From assembly GCF_004210375.1 (NCBI RefSeq), contig NC_134833.1, positions 140,980,127-141,044,126 of the forward strand: DNA of 64,000 nucleotides, written 5' to 3'. Source of the DNA: Tachypleus tridentatus (lineage: Eukaryota; Arthropoda; Merostomata; Xiphosura; Limulidae). A model generated the notes under the pieces. It made no database searches. It saw nothing but the letters and a program-made list of their open reading frames with translations, and was not told the origin of the DNA. Below are positions 1 through 12,285 of the stretch, piece after piece (position 1 is the stretch's first letter; each line of letters starts with the position of its first letter). Made by a program: the position numbers and the translations under genes.

Positions 1-1055
1 GTATTTCTCGTGTAAAGTCATACTTAATATGTTTATTCTTCATATCTACGAGAGCTCTTCCAGCCATCAAAACATACTCCAGTCACTAGATGTAGATTTA
101 TTGCTAATAACTCCTGGCACAAATACTTGCCTTTTAGGCAGTATAATGGATATCATCCTTGTTGCCACTGGAAGTTTAATCTCGGTACAGTAATTGCAAT
201 GTAGCACGTAGGAATTTCTTGGTCATGTACCGTGAAACTAGCCTAACTTCACGTTCATGTTTCCACACACACTCTTTCTCTATGTAAATTACACACGGAT
301 CATGAAGTATAGAAAACTTCCTATAGTAAGGGGAGCCACCGACACCACTGTTGTAAGATGTTCTTTCTTGGTCGAGTTATTTTTAATTATTTGGTGAAAC
401 AATTCGAAGAGCCCACATAATAATAACAAATGAGTTTATTTCTTCGTTAACGTTTGATGCAGGTTACTGTCATTTGCACACAGCGAGATGTAATAGTTCA
501 GAAATAACGTTTTCGGTTTCAACAGAAGTTTATTTGATAATGAAACTAGTACTAGTACGACCAAAGTCCAAATAAACTTACTTGTAAGTTGTAAAATTTC
601 GAATATAATCGATCAAATAATTTAAAATATGAGATAATTACAATGCCTCAAAAGTTTCATTAATTTCCCAATTACTGAAGAACTGAAATGAATACTAAAC
701 TAAATGTTTTACTGAATCCTGTATTCATAATGTATCCATATTTTTAGATATTTATTAAAGGTTCTCGATCTAATATTAATATTCATAAACATTCTAGGTT
801 TCTAGGACAACTTTATAAGCTTTCTAAATCCTGTGTCATCGTTACGTCAGTATCTCCCAAAGCAAATTACTAAATGAAAATACTGAAAATATAACTTTCT
901 ACGATACTATGATTTTACATTATATTTTTCTTAATTATGAAACACACAAAAGCTTTAACAAAAAACACACACACACACAAAAATGTAATTTACGACATAA
1001 GCTTATGATTTCCAATTGCTGTTTGTGTAAAAAAAAATTACAAATCCACGACATA
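1..1055. other. AT-rich unique DNA
   Basis: No gene or recognisable repeat seen apart from a short (AC)n run near 966-980. Both strands are dense in stop codons. Confidence 0.5.
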
Positions 1056-2584
1056 CACTGCTGGCCAAAATCTTAAGGCCAATGAACATAAAGAAAACAC
1101 ATGCATTTTGCGTTGTTAGATTCAACCACTTATTTGAGTAGAGCTTCGAAAGATGAAAATAAGAAAAGGGAAAATGTGAACACTATGAAATTAGCCTAAA
1201 TACAAGCTGGTCAAAAATTTAAGACCATACCAAAAAGAAGTCCTAAACAGGGTAGGAAATGCCCAACAAGAGGCCTCAGTAGCGAGTTGCACGGCCGTCA
1301 TTGCGAATAACTTCAAAAATTCGCTTTGGCGTGGTTCATATAAGCGTTTGCAGAAGGCTGGCTGGAATATTATTCTAAGTGGTGAAGATGGCTTCACGAA
1401 GATCATGCACTGTTTAGAATTAACGTCCATTTCTACAGACTTCCCTTGCCATCCACCCCCAAACATTTTCAATGGGGTTCAGTTCAGACCCACACTCCGG
1501 ATGGTCCAAAAGAATCACGTTATTCGCCAATGTCCTGCGAGCATTGTGGATTGCAGTGTTGTCCTGCTGAAAGATCCAGTCATTTCCACACAAGCGAGGG
1601 TCTTCAGTCAATAAGGATGCTCTCTCTAACATGCCAATGTAGCCAGCTGCTGTTTGACGCACTTGTATAACCTGAAGCTCCATTGTTCCATGGAAGAAGA
1701 AAGCACCCACGATCATGATGGAACCTCCTCCACTGTGTCGTGTAGAAAATGTGTCCGGTGGGATATTCTTATCGCGCCAGTAACGTTGAAAGCCATCTGG
1801 ACCATCCAGGTTAAATGTTTTCTCATCAGAGAACGAAACCTTCGTCCACTTTTCTATATCCCATGTTTGGTGCTTCTCAGCAAAGTTTAACCTAACTGTT
1901 TCGTGGTATGGAAGGAGGCGTGGCCCTTGAAGACATTTACGGTTTTAAAGCTTTTCTCTCGTAGATGCTGTCTTATTGTTCTTGAGCTGCATTCTGCGTC
2001 CGTAAGGGCCTTAATCTAGTTCGACGATCGGCTGGTGTCTTACCGGACAACCCGTCGAATCCTCCTGCTCAACGCCGGCGAAATTTTCTTGGGCCGACCA
2101 CTTAAAATTCTCGTTTCATATTCCTGAGGGTTTTTAAGAAATTTGCAACAGCACTTTTACTACGCCAAATCTCACTAGCGATAGCACGTTGAGAGATACC
2201 TTGTTTTACAGCTCGACAATTCTGCCACGTCCAAATTCTGCCAAAGTTTTAGCCTTTGCCATGTTTTTACCCAATGTAACACAGGAGATGTCAGTGTGAG
2301 ATGTTGACAATGCTAATGCTTGAACACAAATGACTAAATTTCGTTACGAATTTACCGATTAACGCTTCGTTTCAGTATGGTCTTAAACTTTTGACCAGCT
2401 AGTATTTAGGCTAATTTCATATTGTTCATATTTTCCCTATTAAATGCTATAAACGTTTTTTTTTTTTTCCTTTTCTTATTTTAATTTTTCAAAGCTCTAC
2501 TTAAATAATTGGTTGAGTCTAACAACGCAATATGCATATTTTGTCTTTATGTTGATTGGCCTTAAGATTTTGGCCAGGTGTGTG
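1056..2584 (-). mobile_element. Tc1-like DNA transposon, copy 1
   Basis: The left end begins CACTGCTGGCCAAAATCTTA after a TA at 1054-1055. The right end is its inverted complement, ending at about 2584 before TA (2585-2586) but degraded (GGCCAGGTGTGTG instead of GGCCAGCAGTG). The same ends bound the copies at 47395-48954 and 53271-57427, so the boundaries rest on comparison of three copies. The transposase reading frame lies on the minus strand and is broken, so the copy is non-autonomous today. The length (~1.53 kb) is normal for Tc1-type elements. Confidence 0.9.
1276..2262 (-). pseudogene. Tc1-like transposase, broken
   Basis: A remnant of a DD34E transposase, the enzyme that excises and inserts the element at TA. 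The start (CAT complement at 2260-2262) and the final TGA (complement 1276-1278) were placed by comparison with the 47.7 kb copy. Recognisable pieces include the [11 protein letters not shown] block, the second catalytic Asp context (QQDNTAIHN) and the [11 protein letters not shown] block carrying the catalytic Glu. Frameshifts split the frame, with pieces at 1420-1716 and 1191-1472. A deletion after HNARR shortens the Asp-to-Glu spacing, so it cannot encode an active enzyme. The N-terminal helix-turn-helix region is still visible at nucleotide level near 2110-2250. Confidence 0.85.
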
Positions 2585-2586
2585 TA

Positions 2587-3545
2587 TTGATGAACCCATA
2601 CAAGTTGACAACCATTTAAAGATTTGTTTTTGCTATTTATAGTTAATAGTATCTTATCTTTCCTTGTTTACTGTTGTTTTTTGTTTAGATACGCGCTTAT
2701 AAAATCGTACAAAACTAAGTATTTTATTGATTAAGTCAAATTCAATTGTCAGATTAAGTAAAGAATTAAGATTATTTCTGGACCACCTTCTGCGCTTTCC
2801 ATACTTATTTTTTCACAGAAGATAAAGTGTTGTTGTAGTATATATTACCAACGATCTGAGATAATCATCACATTAGCTCCATGTTAGTAGATTAGTCTAT
2901 AAATCTCGGTTAGCAGGCGTAGAGGTAAAAAGGAAAGCATATCACATCATTGAACTGCAAAGAGGCCTAAAAACGAATACGACTCAGCAAGTATCCAGGA
3001 CTAATTAATCACAAAGACGTCAGGTTCTTATTATAATATCACCTAAATCATGTCTTCGAACTGAGTATTAGCTAATTTAATAAGTGCTCAATGACAACAC
3101 TTTCGATGAAAGCGGTGGTGGGGTGCAGAGAATCAATGCATTTTGTAGACTGATTACTGCGTGTAATTCTACCGTATCGTAATTATTTGATATAATAACA
3201 GACTGAATAGCCAATAAAAAATCAGCAATAATTTTTTTTATCGTTTTCATGTCTTACGACGAGTATAATTATTCGTTTTATATGCATTATTCATATACAA
3301 AATTGAAGTTGATTGGCTAATCTACTTCCCAGATGTGGGTCTCGCTGTAGTGACTTAATGGTCACTTCTTGCAAATATATTTTCACCAGATTCTATAGTC
3401 TGAATAAAAGATCCAAAGCACGAAAATACTTACTATAAGGAATGGATAATAAGTAACATTCTATATAACTCTGATTTTTTTTTATCTTAGTTAAAACAAG
3501 GGTAGCTTGTGAGTGAGATATAAGAACGACGACTAAATTCCAATA
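2587..3545. other. unique AT-rich DNA
   Basis: No gene, array or recognisable transposon seen. Confidence 0.4.
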
Positions 3546-3640
3546 AGCGATCAGAAAATAGTAGCCCAACAGTTGGCGGTGGGTGTTGTTGATTAGCTGC
3601 ATTCCCTCTAGCGTATCAGCTCAAAATTAGAGACAGTTAA
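3546..3640 (+). repeat. SINE-A fragment
   Basis: A short internal piece of the common ~275 bp SINE is recognisable: AATAGTAGCCCAACAGTTGG, then GGTGGGTG and GCATTCCCTCTAG. The tRNA-like head and the 3' tail are missing or too diverged to see. Confidence 0.6.
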
Positions 3641-5076
3641 AGAATGTGGTTCTTAAGTAGTTTTACGCCAATATTCGAGAAACAACAAACGTATGAATAA
3701 CGATATTACTTGTCTATACTACGTGGTTAATAAAAAATTCAAAACAAGTTACTGGTTTTCATTTATGTTTTCTGATGAAATGACCACTGAAAAAACGCAG
3801 CTTTCCTAGATTTCTAGACTTAACACATGTTAGTCCTCCATCATGACTTGTAAAACGTCTAGCATCGTAGTTATTAGTGGTGTCACTTTTGTTCAAATTA
3901 CCTATGGTAAGGAAAACGCCAGCACAAACTGGCTTGGCTTGTGGTGTAACAGAAGTTGCAAGTATCTTGATGTGGAAAAAAACAAACACTCAGTTTAGGA
4001 TGTAAAACTATAAACAGCTGACTATTAACTTTGGTTTGTTCTTTTAGTTACTTTGTTTTCAAATGTTTTTTACTTGAAACTTTTGAAACGTTGCTGTAAA
4101 ATGGTCGTCTAATGAAATGCAGTTAAAAATAGTTGATTAGATTTGTTCATCATTGGGTTTTTAAAATAACTAACATATTAACTGGCAACCCCTGCTTCAG
4201 TGAAGGAAGGAATGGCGCAGTTACGACGAAATATTCGTTTTACCGATTTTAAAGGCACATAAAATAAAAATTTTGTATCATTCACCGTAACAATGCAGCG
4301 TTCTGCACCAGTTCTCTAGTTACCGGCTCGGTAACAACCCCCTCAGACCAATTTTAAAGGCACATAAAATAAAAGTATAACACATTCTGCACCAGTTCTC
4401 TAGTTGGGCTCGTCTGTACTGACCAATAGAAAGCAGATTTGAAGCAACATAAGAATTTTAACAATATACATAACCATACATAATAACTTAATCAGAAAGC
4501 AAGTTTTACACGAAACTGTATACTACTGAGTGACATCTGTAGTATTTTTAGGAAACTATTTGAATACTTCCTTTCTTGGCATATTGTTTTTCCTATTGAA
4601 AATATATTCAGAGGTCCAGGAAACAGCGAAATGTAGAGATAGTGAACAAATAACAAAACATTATGTGAAACATTAACAACGAGAAGCCGAAACAACCTTG
4701 TCACTGGCGATATATACAGCTTTTCTACTGAAGGGCATCATATACTGTATGAAATACAGACGTGGCACTGGTGCTAATCCTTTTGAAGTTGGGTTCGGTA
4801 CAGTTCTTCAAATTTCAACCAGTTCTTCAAGAATACTGTTCGTTCACTAAATATAATTTTGGCTGAAGCCCAAGAAATCTATTTTCAAAATCGAAATGCT
4901 TTATTTTATATTGAAAATATTCGCGAGTGTGGTTAAAACTAAACAAATTTCATTAAGAATATTCATGACACATTTTTAGTACTGTAAGCTTCAGATACTT
5001 TTATTGTTGTATTTTGTTCCTACAATATCAGTTAGAAAACGATATCATAGCACCTGTTTCTAAGATACCGATATGC
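3641..5076. other. unique DNA with one imperfect duplication
   Basis: No gene seen. Contains a local direct repeat: GATTTTAAAGGCACATAAAA and TTCTGCACCAGTTCTCTAGT occur at 4245-4320 and again, more compactly, at 4350-4404. Confidence 0.5.
4245..4404. repeat. imperfect two-copy direct repeat
   Basis: Two copies of a block beginning TTTTAAAGGCACATAAAATA and ending CTGCACCAGTTCTCTAGTT, at 4245-4320 and 4350-4404. The second lacks about 25 bp of the interior. No coding potential. Confidence 0.7.
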
Positions 5077-5086
5077 TACGACTATT

Positions 5087-5361
5087 GGCCTGGCATGGCC
5101 AGGTGGTTAAGGCACTCGACTCGTAATCTTACGGTCCAGGGTTCGAATCCCAGTCATACTTAACATGCTCGCCCTTTCAGCCGTCGGAGCGTTATAAGGT
5201 TACGGCCACTTCAACTGATCCTTGGTAAAATAGTAGCCCAAGAGTTGGCGGTGGGTGGTGATGACTAGCTTCCTTCCCTGTAGTCTTGCACTGCTACATT
5301 AGGGACGGCTAGCGCAGACAGCACTCGTGTAGCTTTGCACGAAATTCAAAACAAACCATTT
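5087..5361 (+). repeat. SINE-A (tRNA-derived), full length
   Basis: The head GGCCTGGCATGGCCAGGTGG resembles a tRNA A box and GGGTTCGAATCCC a B box, so this is a tRNA-derived, Pol III type SINE. The body holds AGAGTTGGCGGTGGGTGGTG and the tail ends AAATTCAAAACAAACC. It is flanked by near-perfect target duplications TACGACTATT (5077-5086) and TACGACTCTT (5362-5371), so this is a complete retroposed copy. It has no protein. Confidence 0.92.
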
Positions 5362-5371
5362 TACGACTCTT

Positions 5372-8300
5372 AATAGTTACGTGATTCTTTCAGGTGTTTC
5401 TTGCCCAATAATTAACGTGATTTATATCTGGCGTTTTTAAAATCACAAGATTCTTTAGTAACAAAACTGTAAAATAAATTAAAAATATATATATATAGGA
5501 ATATATAAGCAGAGGATTAGTAAAAATTTATTTGATCGTTTCGATTTCTTTTCTTATGTTGTTGCGGTGCCCAGAGTGCCAGACTATTTATTGTTGGCAT
5601 TGCCTAATAGGTATTAACTAATTCGTTAGGATTCGTAATGTTATATTATGCACCACATTTTTATTGAGCGCGTCTCGGTTTAGATTACTGTAATCTAATA
5701 TAAGAATACAAATGTTGAAGACCTATAAAACCGCTCAATGACAACATAAAGTGATACTATTATAATCAAGATGAACGACATTGTCTTAATAAATGAATAT
5801 GTCACGCCAACATCTCTAAAGAGTTTGATCCAGAAAGTAACAAACAAAACCAGACTTTTAATAAGAGAGCTTTTATTATTCGAAGATGACGTTATTGTAG
5901 GGGTACTGTGTCACGCTATTGTGTTTGGTTTGACCTGAGATCATGGTAGCTGGCACGTGGAGATACGTTCTTCAGATCTTAACTTAGTCAAATATAACGT
6001 AGACTAAGAACTGTGTTAACCCTTTTAAAACGTATTTACTCTTCTAAATATAGTCGGTTCAGAAGTGATATGGCAACAAATGACAGCTCATCGTGTCCCG
6101 ACCAAAGTCTTACCTATTTGTCATATTACAGAATTTTCGTGGAATTCAGGTCCTTGGTCCCACCCCCATAATTTTCTTTTACATATTTATTTGTGTGGCT
6201 GTCCTTTCTTTATCGTATTATACATTAAAAGACGGTTTAAAGATACGATATTAATGTTCTCTCTTCAATGCAGTTATTCCACTCTGTCACATTCTTCTGT
6301 TTTTATTGATTTAAAGTTGTTCACTCGTAAATTAGGTAATTACCTGCATTCGCTACATTGTAAATGTGGCGGATAAGATCAACTTTAAGGGCCTTCATGT
6401 GACGTCCTTTGCGAACGTCGATTCTTTACCAGTTAATGCGAGGCTGTATATTTGTGCTTGTTTAACTTCGTCAATCATTAATTGCAATCAGAAAGTAACG
6501 ACTTTACGAGATTTCAAAATGAATAAATTGCTGAGGGAAGATAAATAAAAGCGTGAATATTTCTGTAGCACATAATTCTTATTGAGGACGAGCATGGTTG
6601 AAATACATTACAGGGGATGTATATTACATTACATCAGCCTAATTTATTCTTAGATGCCTTCCTACTGTTAAGTTCAACAGTCAAAAATTATGACCCAGTT
6701 GCAATTATTGTTTGCCCTCTGGCGTCAAGTGATATAGGTATATGGTCATTGAATCGGTATCATTTCTGATCGGAAAACCTTTCAAAACTAATATTTTATT
6801 ACAATCTTGCGCGAAGAACATACCTAATATTCTCCATTATGTGGGACACAGAAAAACCGAATTGAGCTTGAGTACAACGAAGGTAAAAAAAAAAAACACA
6901 ATACAAATAATAATAAAAAGTGTTAAGACAAACATAATTCGTTCATGGATAAACATGCGAATAAATGCTTTCCCTCGTGGCCTAATTTCTTAACTGGGCG
7001 GCTGTGACTATAGTCTATGCTTGCTCTGATGTGAGACGTCTGGTGGTAGGACAAGTATTTATTTTTCTCCCTCACTTATAGGCATACCTGGCTTCTCACC
7101 TACATAGCAAAGGTTTAGACGTCTACAGGAAAATCTTTCGCGCGTTTTCTTAGCTCGTGCATGGTTGACCTTCAAGTTGTGGTTCGCGCTTCGTGAGGCA
7201 GGTGTTATATAGTTAGTCTTCTAGACCTCGCTGTGATGTAAAATTACGCTGGGAAAGAAATGTGCATTTTACAACAGGGAAAATTACTGTTTTGTGGTCG
7301 GTTTTAGAAGCAAAAACCCAAATTATACCCTTACGTAGACAATAATAGAAGCCAGAGTTGTACTTCTGATGGAGAGACTCTATGCCTGATACCTCCCCAT
7401 TAGATAACACACCGTTTGCATGTGGTATGGTACGTATCTGTTTCCCGCTAAATTCCATGATCTTGTCACGTGATCAACAATATTTAACCTTATTTTCAAG
7501 GGTAATTAACGTCTTTCTGATCGTGTTTGATTTTTAGAAAATAGTTTCACAGTTGCAACAGACTTCTCCCCTTAGTTAGATGTTGGTTGTGTTGAAAGTA
7601 GTTATACTTGGTTTCTTAAATTTTAGACCGTTGTGTCAACAGCGCTTTAAGATACAAAACATTTAGTCCAATTAACGTTTGACATCAAATTGTTTTATTG
7701 AATAGTTATTTTACAAATATCACCATTCTCTCGTTTAAAGCACTTATTGAATGTGTTTGTGTAATTTTGTTTTTTCTTGCGATATAAAACCATTACGCGA
7801 ACGAATAGAAATAACATGGTCACTCTTATGTGTATGTATACGTGTATTAAACAATATTTTTTGTTAAGCCATTCTTAATAAAATTTATGAATTATATTAA
7901 ACCTAACCATGTGGAAGACAAACAAGAAATCATTAGTATTCAGTGGTATAGGAAGGTGTTTGCAAAGCGGGGATAAACATGTAGATTTTTACGACGAAAT
8001 TTTTACGAAAATATAAGGAGCGATAATATCGGCTTAATCTATGAGGGTAGCCTGGGGACATGCTCCTCTGAAGATTAATGTAATAATATAATTTACACTT
8101 GCTATATAAGCCAAATATGTAAAAGTAGGGGTGCTAAAACACTCATGGTTCCGACGCCTCTGATTATTATTGTCTCATGACTAGAGTTGGTGTATTTCTG
8201 GTAGGTTCAAGAGGTTTTAATATAAAACGATAAAACCCTACTTTACATTAGAACTGATTAATATTATTAGAAATATAGTTAAATATGTGTATTTTATTTT

Positions 8301-8391
8301 TCTGGGTTATTTGTTCTGTTTGGAAGAAAACGAAGATAATGTGAAATTTTGTTTATTCTCTCCAAAGCTGTAAACAGATGACATTTGTTAT
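5372..8391. other. unique AT-rich DNA
   Basis: About 3 kb without any recognisable gene or repeat. Several frames of 60-103 codons exist (for example 6065-6376 plus and 7213-7458 minus), but none resembles a protein family and no splice-site framework is evident. Confidence 0.4.
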
Positions 8392-8401
8392 CATTGGATA
8401 A

Positions 8402-8523
8402 GTTTGTTTGGAATTAAGCACAAGGATACACAAAGAGCTATCTCTGCTCTGCCCACTATTGGTATCGAAGCCCGGATTCTAGTGGTGGGAGTCCGCAGAC
8501 ATGCCGCTGTGCCACTGGGGAGC
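8402..8523 (-). repeat. SINE-B (short tRNA-like SINE)
   Basis: A 122 bp element read on the minus strand, with head CCCCAGTGGCACAGCGGCAT, B-box-like region near 8462-8480 and a tail of GATAGCTCTTTGTGTA type followed by TTAATTCC and CAAAC. Flanked by CATTGGATAA (8392-8401) and CATTGGCTAA (8524-8533), a 10 bp target duplication with one mismatch. Confidence 0.87.
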
Positions 8524-8616
8524 CATTGGCTAAGAAAACATCTTTTTTTTTTTGTAAATATTTTTTCTCCCTCTAGTAAATTATGTTTAAAACCTTCCTA
8601 TATATTTTGATATTTC

Positions 8617-8870
8617 ACGAGTCGGGCGTGATTTAGTCATTAGCTTTCTCGGCTTGTGAATCCGGTGTTTCACATCCCATATCTGCAACACTCGCTACTT
8701 TATAGCACTCGTCAGGGTGCTATAAAAGTTACTGTCAAATCACTCTATTCGTCAGACAAGAGCACTCTAAGAGTTAGTGGTGGGTGATGTTGACTAGCTA
8801 CCTTCCCTTTTGTTTTAATTCGAAATTAGGCACAGTTATGCGTAATATGAACCTTGTGTAGTGTTGGTGA
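8617..8870 (+). repeat. diverged SINE-A-like copy with alternative head
   Basis: The body (AGAGTTAGTGGTGGGTGATG, then GACTAGCTACCTTCCCTT) matches SINE-A, but the head (GGGCGTGATTTAGTCATTAGC) differs from the usual tRNA-like head. The same type of head occurs near 45708 and 49366. Highly mutated. Confidence 0.65.
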
Positions 8871-8875
8871 AAGCC

Positions 8876-9113
8876 CGATAATCCGAAAGCCCGTTAGTTT
8901 GAAGCTGTTTTGTGTTTTTAACAATTAAATTGGTTGTTTGGTTAAATTCGTGAAATGTTATTATAAAAACACTCCAGGATATGATCTAAAAGGTTACAAT
9001 TTGACATGAATGATTGGATAATGCTTATTACCAGTTCGCAGATGTTATTTTATTATATGCATGTATAGTATTAGCTGCAGAGCTACGCTTCAGGATTGAA
9101 TTTGGAATTTTAG
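8876..9113. other. unique DNA
   Basis: No feature recognised. Confidence 0.4.
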
Positions 9114-9127
9114 CTCTTCTAAGAGAA

Positions 9128-9208
9128 AGAGTGTGTGTGTGTTTTCTTATCGCAAAGCCACATCGGGCTATCTGCTGAGTCCACCGATGGGAATCGAACC
9201 CCTGATTT
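9128..9208 (-). repeat. SINE-C, 5'-truncated, perfect target duplication
   Basis: An 81 bp fragment with an (TG)n run, TTATCGCAAAGCCACATCGG, GCTATCTGCTGAGTCC and a B-box-like GGGAATCGAACCCC, then abrupt truncation. Flanked on both sides by the perfect 14 bp repeat CTCTTCTAAGAGAA (9114-9127 and 9209-9222). Truncation at the 5' end plus a target duplication is the hallmark of LINE-driven reverse transcription. Confidence 0.92.
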
Positions 9209-9319
9209 CTCTTCTAAGAGAATGGACATTCAAGGTTTTTATTTTATAGTCCTGTGATAACAAATGGTATATCCCCCAATCATTAACGATGTTGAAAGTT
9301 TCCCATCTGTAAAATTATC

Positions 9320-9691
9320 TTGAAACCGAGTGATCTTTACGCCAGAATGTTATTTGAAATATTTCTCTTGCATGTGTGTAAAGCGAAAGCAATCCGTCAG
9401 GGGCGGCTGGTCCTCCGGAATCCCCCAAAGATGTACCCTTTAAACATTTCATTTGAGATTGCATTCATCTATCAAGGACTTACGGATTTGTTTATTAATT
9501 CAGTATTAACTTATACTGCAAGAATATCTGACTATCACGCTTTCGGACTGTCGGCATTCGACTATTGGATAGTCGCCGTGGTTTCGAGCGAAATTCTGCG
9601 GTGGGCACTGTTGACTATTAGTTCCAAATTAAGAGCGCCTATGGGCGGATACTATGCAGCTTTGAGCACAGTCCTGCTAGCAAAAAAATAA
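9320..9691 (+). CDS. unrecognised open frame (possible exon, low confidence)
   Basis: A 123-codon open frame from ATG to TAA. The product has a basic N-terminal third and two hydrophobic stretches (around residues 45-65 and 82-98, the second including DYWIVAVVSSEILRWALL). It resembles no family I know. It lies in otherwise non-coding DNA with no partner exons in view, and the 3' part vaguely resembles a decayed SINE tail (AAATTAAGAGCG ... GCAGCTTTGAGC). It may be a chance frame. Confidence 0.15.
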   Translation: MKPSDLYARMLFEIFLLHVCKAKAIRQGRLVLRNPPKMYPLNISFEIAFIYQGLTDLFINSVLTYTARISDYHAFGLSAFDYWIVAVVSSEILRWALLTISSKLRAPMGGYYAALSTVLLAKK

Positions 9692-10530
9692 TCAATTACA
9701 TGGCAAGGATGAAGGGGGGGCTGTATTATGTACTTCTTAATAATCTCGTGGCGTTCACACGGAAGTAGGCTTTATATCTCTTTTACAAGGTCAAACTAAA
9801 CAAAATAATTACAGCAACTCAAGGTCTTTGTTTCTGACTGTTTAAAAAATCATTAAATTCAATAGGCTACTAACACGCTGTTCGATAGAGGTGTTCAGAT
9901 ACGGAATCATCTTATCTCTAGTTGTTTTGTATAACGAAGAAATATAAATCTTCTAGGTTTGACATGTGGCAGCGCTAAAGGAAATACGTTTAAGAAGTTT
10001 CATGTAAAATTAAATAAGAGCTGTCTGCGCACGGCTGTCCTTAAATTGAGCTCAAAGGCAAGAAAAGAAGGCAGATATTGAACAATACCTACGACCACCT
10101 CTTAAACTGCTGCTGCCTAACCAACATACCCTCTGTTTTTATAGTAATACCGCGGCCGTAGTGTTTGGAGCACGTGTTTACGGTAACAGAACGTATGTTA
10201 TAAACGCATGGATTTACAGATAGGGCACGATAACCAGTAGAACACGTTTGCCAAATGATTTACATAATAGTTTTACTTTTAGAAATATAAAGATTTTCCT
10301 TGTTTCTTTTTTTTTTTTATAAAAATCTTAACAGTTTCTACTTGTGTGTCTTTTCGATTGTGTAGTTTATACATGTGGTATAGATTGGAATTAATGAAAT
10401 CTATGCTTCACATCTGGACGAAACAATACAAGGCATTTTCGTAACTTAACGATTGAAAAATGTATCGTTCTTGAAGCTCTTTTAATAAAGGAGTTGACAT
10501 TTCACTTATTCTACAGTAATTCAGTTTTGC
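9692..10530. other. unique AT-rich DNA
   Basis: No gene or clear repeat seen. Confidence 0.4.
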
Positions 10531-10801
10531 TTGTTTGTTTTTGAATTTCGCACATAGCTCCTCAAGGGCTATCTGCGCTAGCCGTCCCTGATTTAGCAGT
10601 GTAAGACTAGAGGGAAGGCAGCTAGTCATCACCACCCACAGCCAACTCTTCGGCTACTCTTTTTACCAACGAACAGTGGGATTGACTATCACATAATAAC
10701 GCCCCCACGGCTAAAAGAGCGAGCATGTTTGGTGCGACAGGGATTCGAACTCGCGACCCTCAGATTACGAGTCGAACGCCTTAACCTGGCCACGCCGGGC
10801 C
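10531..10801 (-). repeat. SINE-A, full length
   Basis: Complete minus-strand SINE-A: tail TTGTTTGTTTTTGAATTTCG on the left, the CACCACCCACAGCCAACTCT body, B box GATTCGAACTCGCGACC and the head GGCCCGGCGTGGCCAGG (complement). The A-box region lacks a few bases compared with other copies. Confidence 0.9.
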
Positions 10802-11002
10802 TGCCTAAATAAAGAGCCGATGTAAGAAGTTAAATAAAAGGGTAAAGCAGCACGTGAAGTACCAATAGTTTCAGTCGGTCGCACGTTAAGGTATAGTAAT
10901 TATAGCAACAAGAGAAGACGGTGTCTGAGGTGCTTTATCACTGGAAAACAACAGATGTTATCTTATAAAAGCAAATACTATTTTAATAAAATATATTACA
11001 CG

Positions 11003-11162
11003 CAGTGGCACATTTAAAGCTGTGTGGGCTCAGGGGCGAATAATGTTTGTGGGCCCTACATCCTATGTAATTTTACACATAATTAGATTATTAATGGGCT
11101 CCCATTAAGACCATGAACTCCAGGACTGAGCCCGCTTTAGCTCCTACCTAAATGTGCTACTG
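11003..11162. mobile_element. hAT-like MITE
   Basis: A 160 bp element with CAGTGGCACATTTA at the left end and its near-complement TAAATGTGCTACTG at the right; the inverted arms extend about 30 bp, including TGGGCTCAG / CTGAGCCCG. CAG...CTG ends with a CAGTGG start are typical of hAT-type MITEs. An 8 bp target duplication is only weakly visible (ATTACACG / ATTATACA). No coding capacity. Confidence 0.65.
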
Positions 11163-11169
11163 ATTATAC

Positions 11170-11322
11170 AGTAATAGTTGAAAGCTATTTGTACGATAAT
11201 AATTACAAACTATTTATATGACAATAATCAATTATTTTTATACAATCATAATTAAAATTACTTGTACAATAATCATTAAAGACAATTTATATAATAGTAA
11301 TTAAAAACTATTTATACTATTA
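11170..11322. repeat. degenerate ~36 bp AT-rich tandem repeat
   Basis: About four to five diverged units of the form AACTATTTATACAATAATAA followed by ATTA. The period is roughly 36 bp. Confidence 0.6.
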
Positions 11323-11738
11323 TAGGGATTTTGGGAGAAAGGGGTATCCACACTTATCATATCGAAGGCTTTAGGTACCACCCCTCCATCACAGCCATTC
11401 TTTACTGTATTTCTCACAGTTCCAAATAAGGTTAATTAGCTCATAAAAATGGTTTTTATTTGTGATTCTAAAACTTTAAGAATGTGTTTCTTGAGTTCAA
11501 AATCTCTACGTTAGGGCACCAATAATGACTGTGCTATTTGAATTTTTTTCGAACCTTAACTTTAGACATGACAACAAACCTTTGTCAGCCAAAATTTAGG
11601 GCACATTTTCCCGTCTTTCAAGCTACCAATATTTTTTTATTCATATTTATTTCAGATAAAATAAAAGGGGGGACCAGTTTGCTAATAACATATTATACTT
11701 ATTTCAAGTTATAAGATCCCAGCCAGTAGCTTGGTTAC
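11323..11738. other. unique DNA
   Basis: No feature recognised. Confidence 0.4.
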
Positions 11739-11996
11739 TTTGAATTTCGCACAGAAGTTACACGAGATATCTTCTCAAGTCGTCACTAATTTAGCAGTGA
11801 TAGACCAATGAAAAAACATCTATTCAACACCACCCACCGCCAACTCTCGGTCTACTATACTACCAACTAATAATGAGATTAATTGTCACATTATAAACAC
11901 TCTGTGGCTGAAAGAGCGAACATATTTTGGTAACATGGTTTAAAACCCACGACCCTCGGATTGCGAGTCGAACTTTCGAACCATCAGGCCATCAGC
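11739..11996 (-). repeat. SINE-A, diverged
   Basis: Minus-strand copy with tail TTGAATTTCGCACAGAAGTT, body CACCACCCACCGCCAACTCT and head GGCTGATGGCCTGATGGTTC (complement). Many substitutions suggest an old insertion. Confidence 0.82.
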
Positions 11997-12285
11997 CAAT
12001 AGTAGCTCAGAGATTCCATTCATCGTGTGAGTGGGAGTAGCTCTTTCTAATTAAATGAGTTTTCCAACAAGCAATAGTAAGATGAAAATCACTCACTCGT
12101 ACTTATTACTTACATTAAAATTAAATATACCCGTTTTTACAAATATCTGGTAATGCTGGTTATTGTTACAACTACACTACACGATTTAAACACCAACGTT
12201 TTTGTCATCACAAAAGCGCGTAATGGCTTAAAATAAAAGTTAAACAACGTTTTTTTTTTTTTTTCTGCGAATGCAAAACCGAAAG

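Noticed and set aside
1348-1890. Plus-strand frames inside the first Tc1 copy
   Set aside because: They are antisense shadows of the transposase reading frame on the minus strand.
6065-6376. 103-codon plus frame
   Set aside because: Composition looks random, no known motif, no splice framework. Chance frame in AT-rich DNA.
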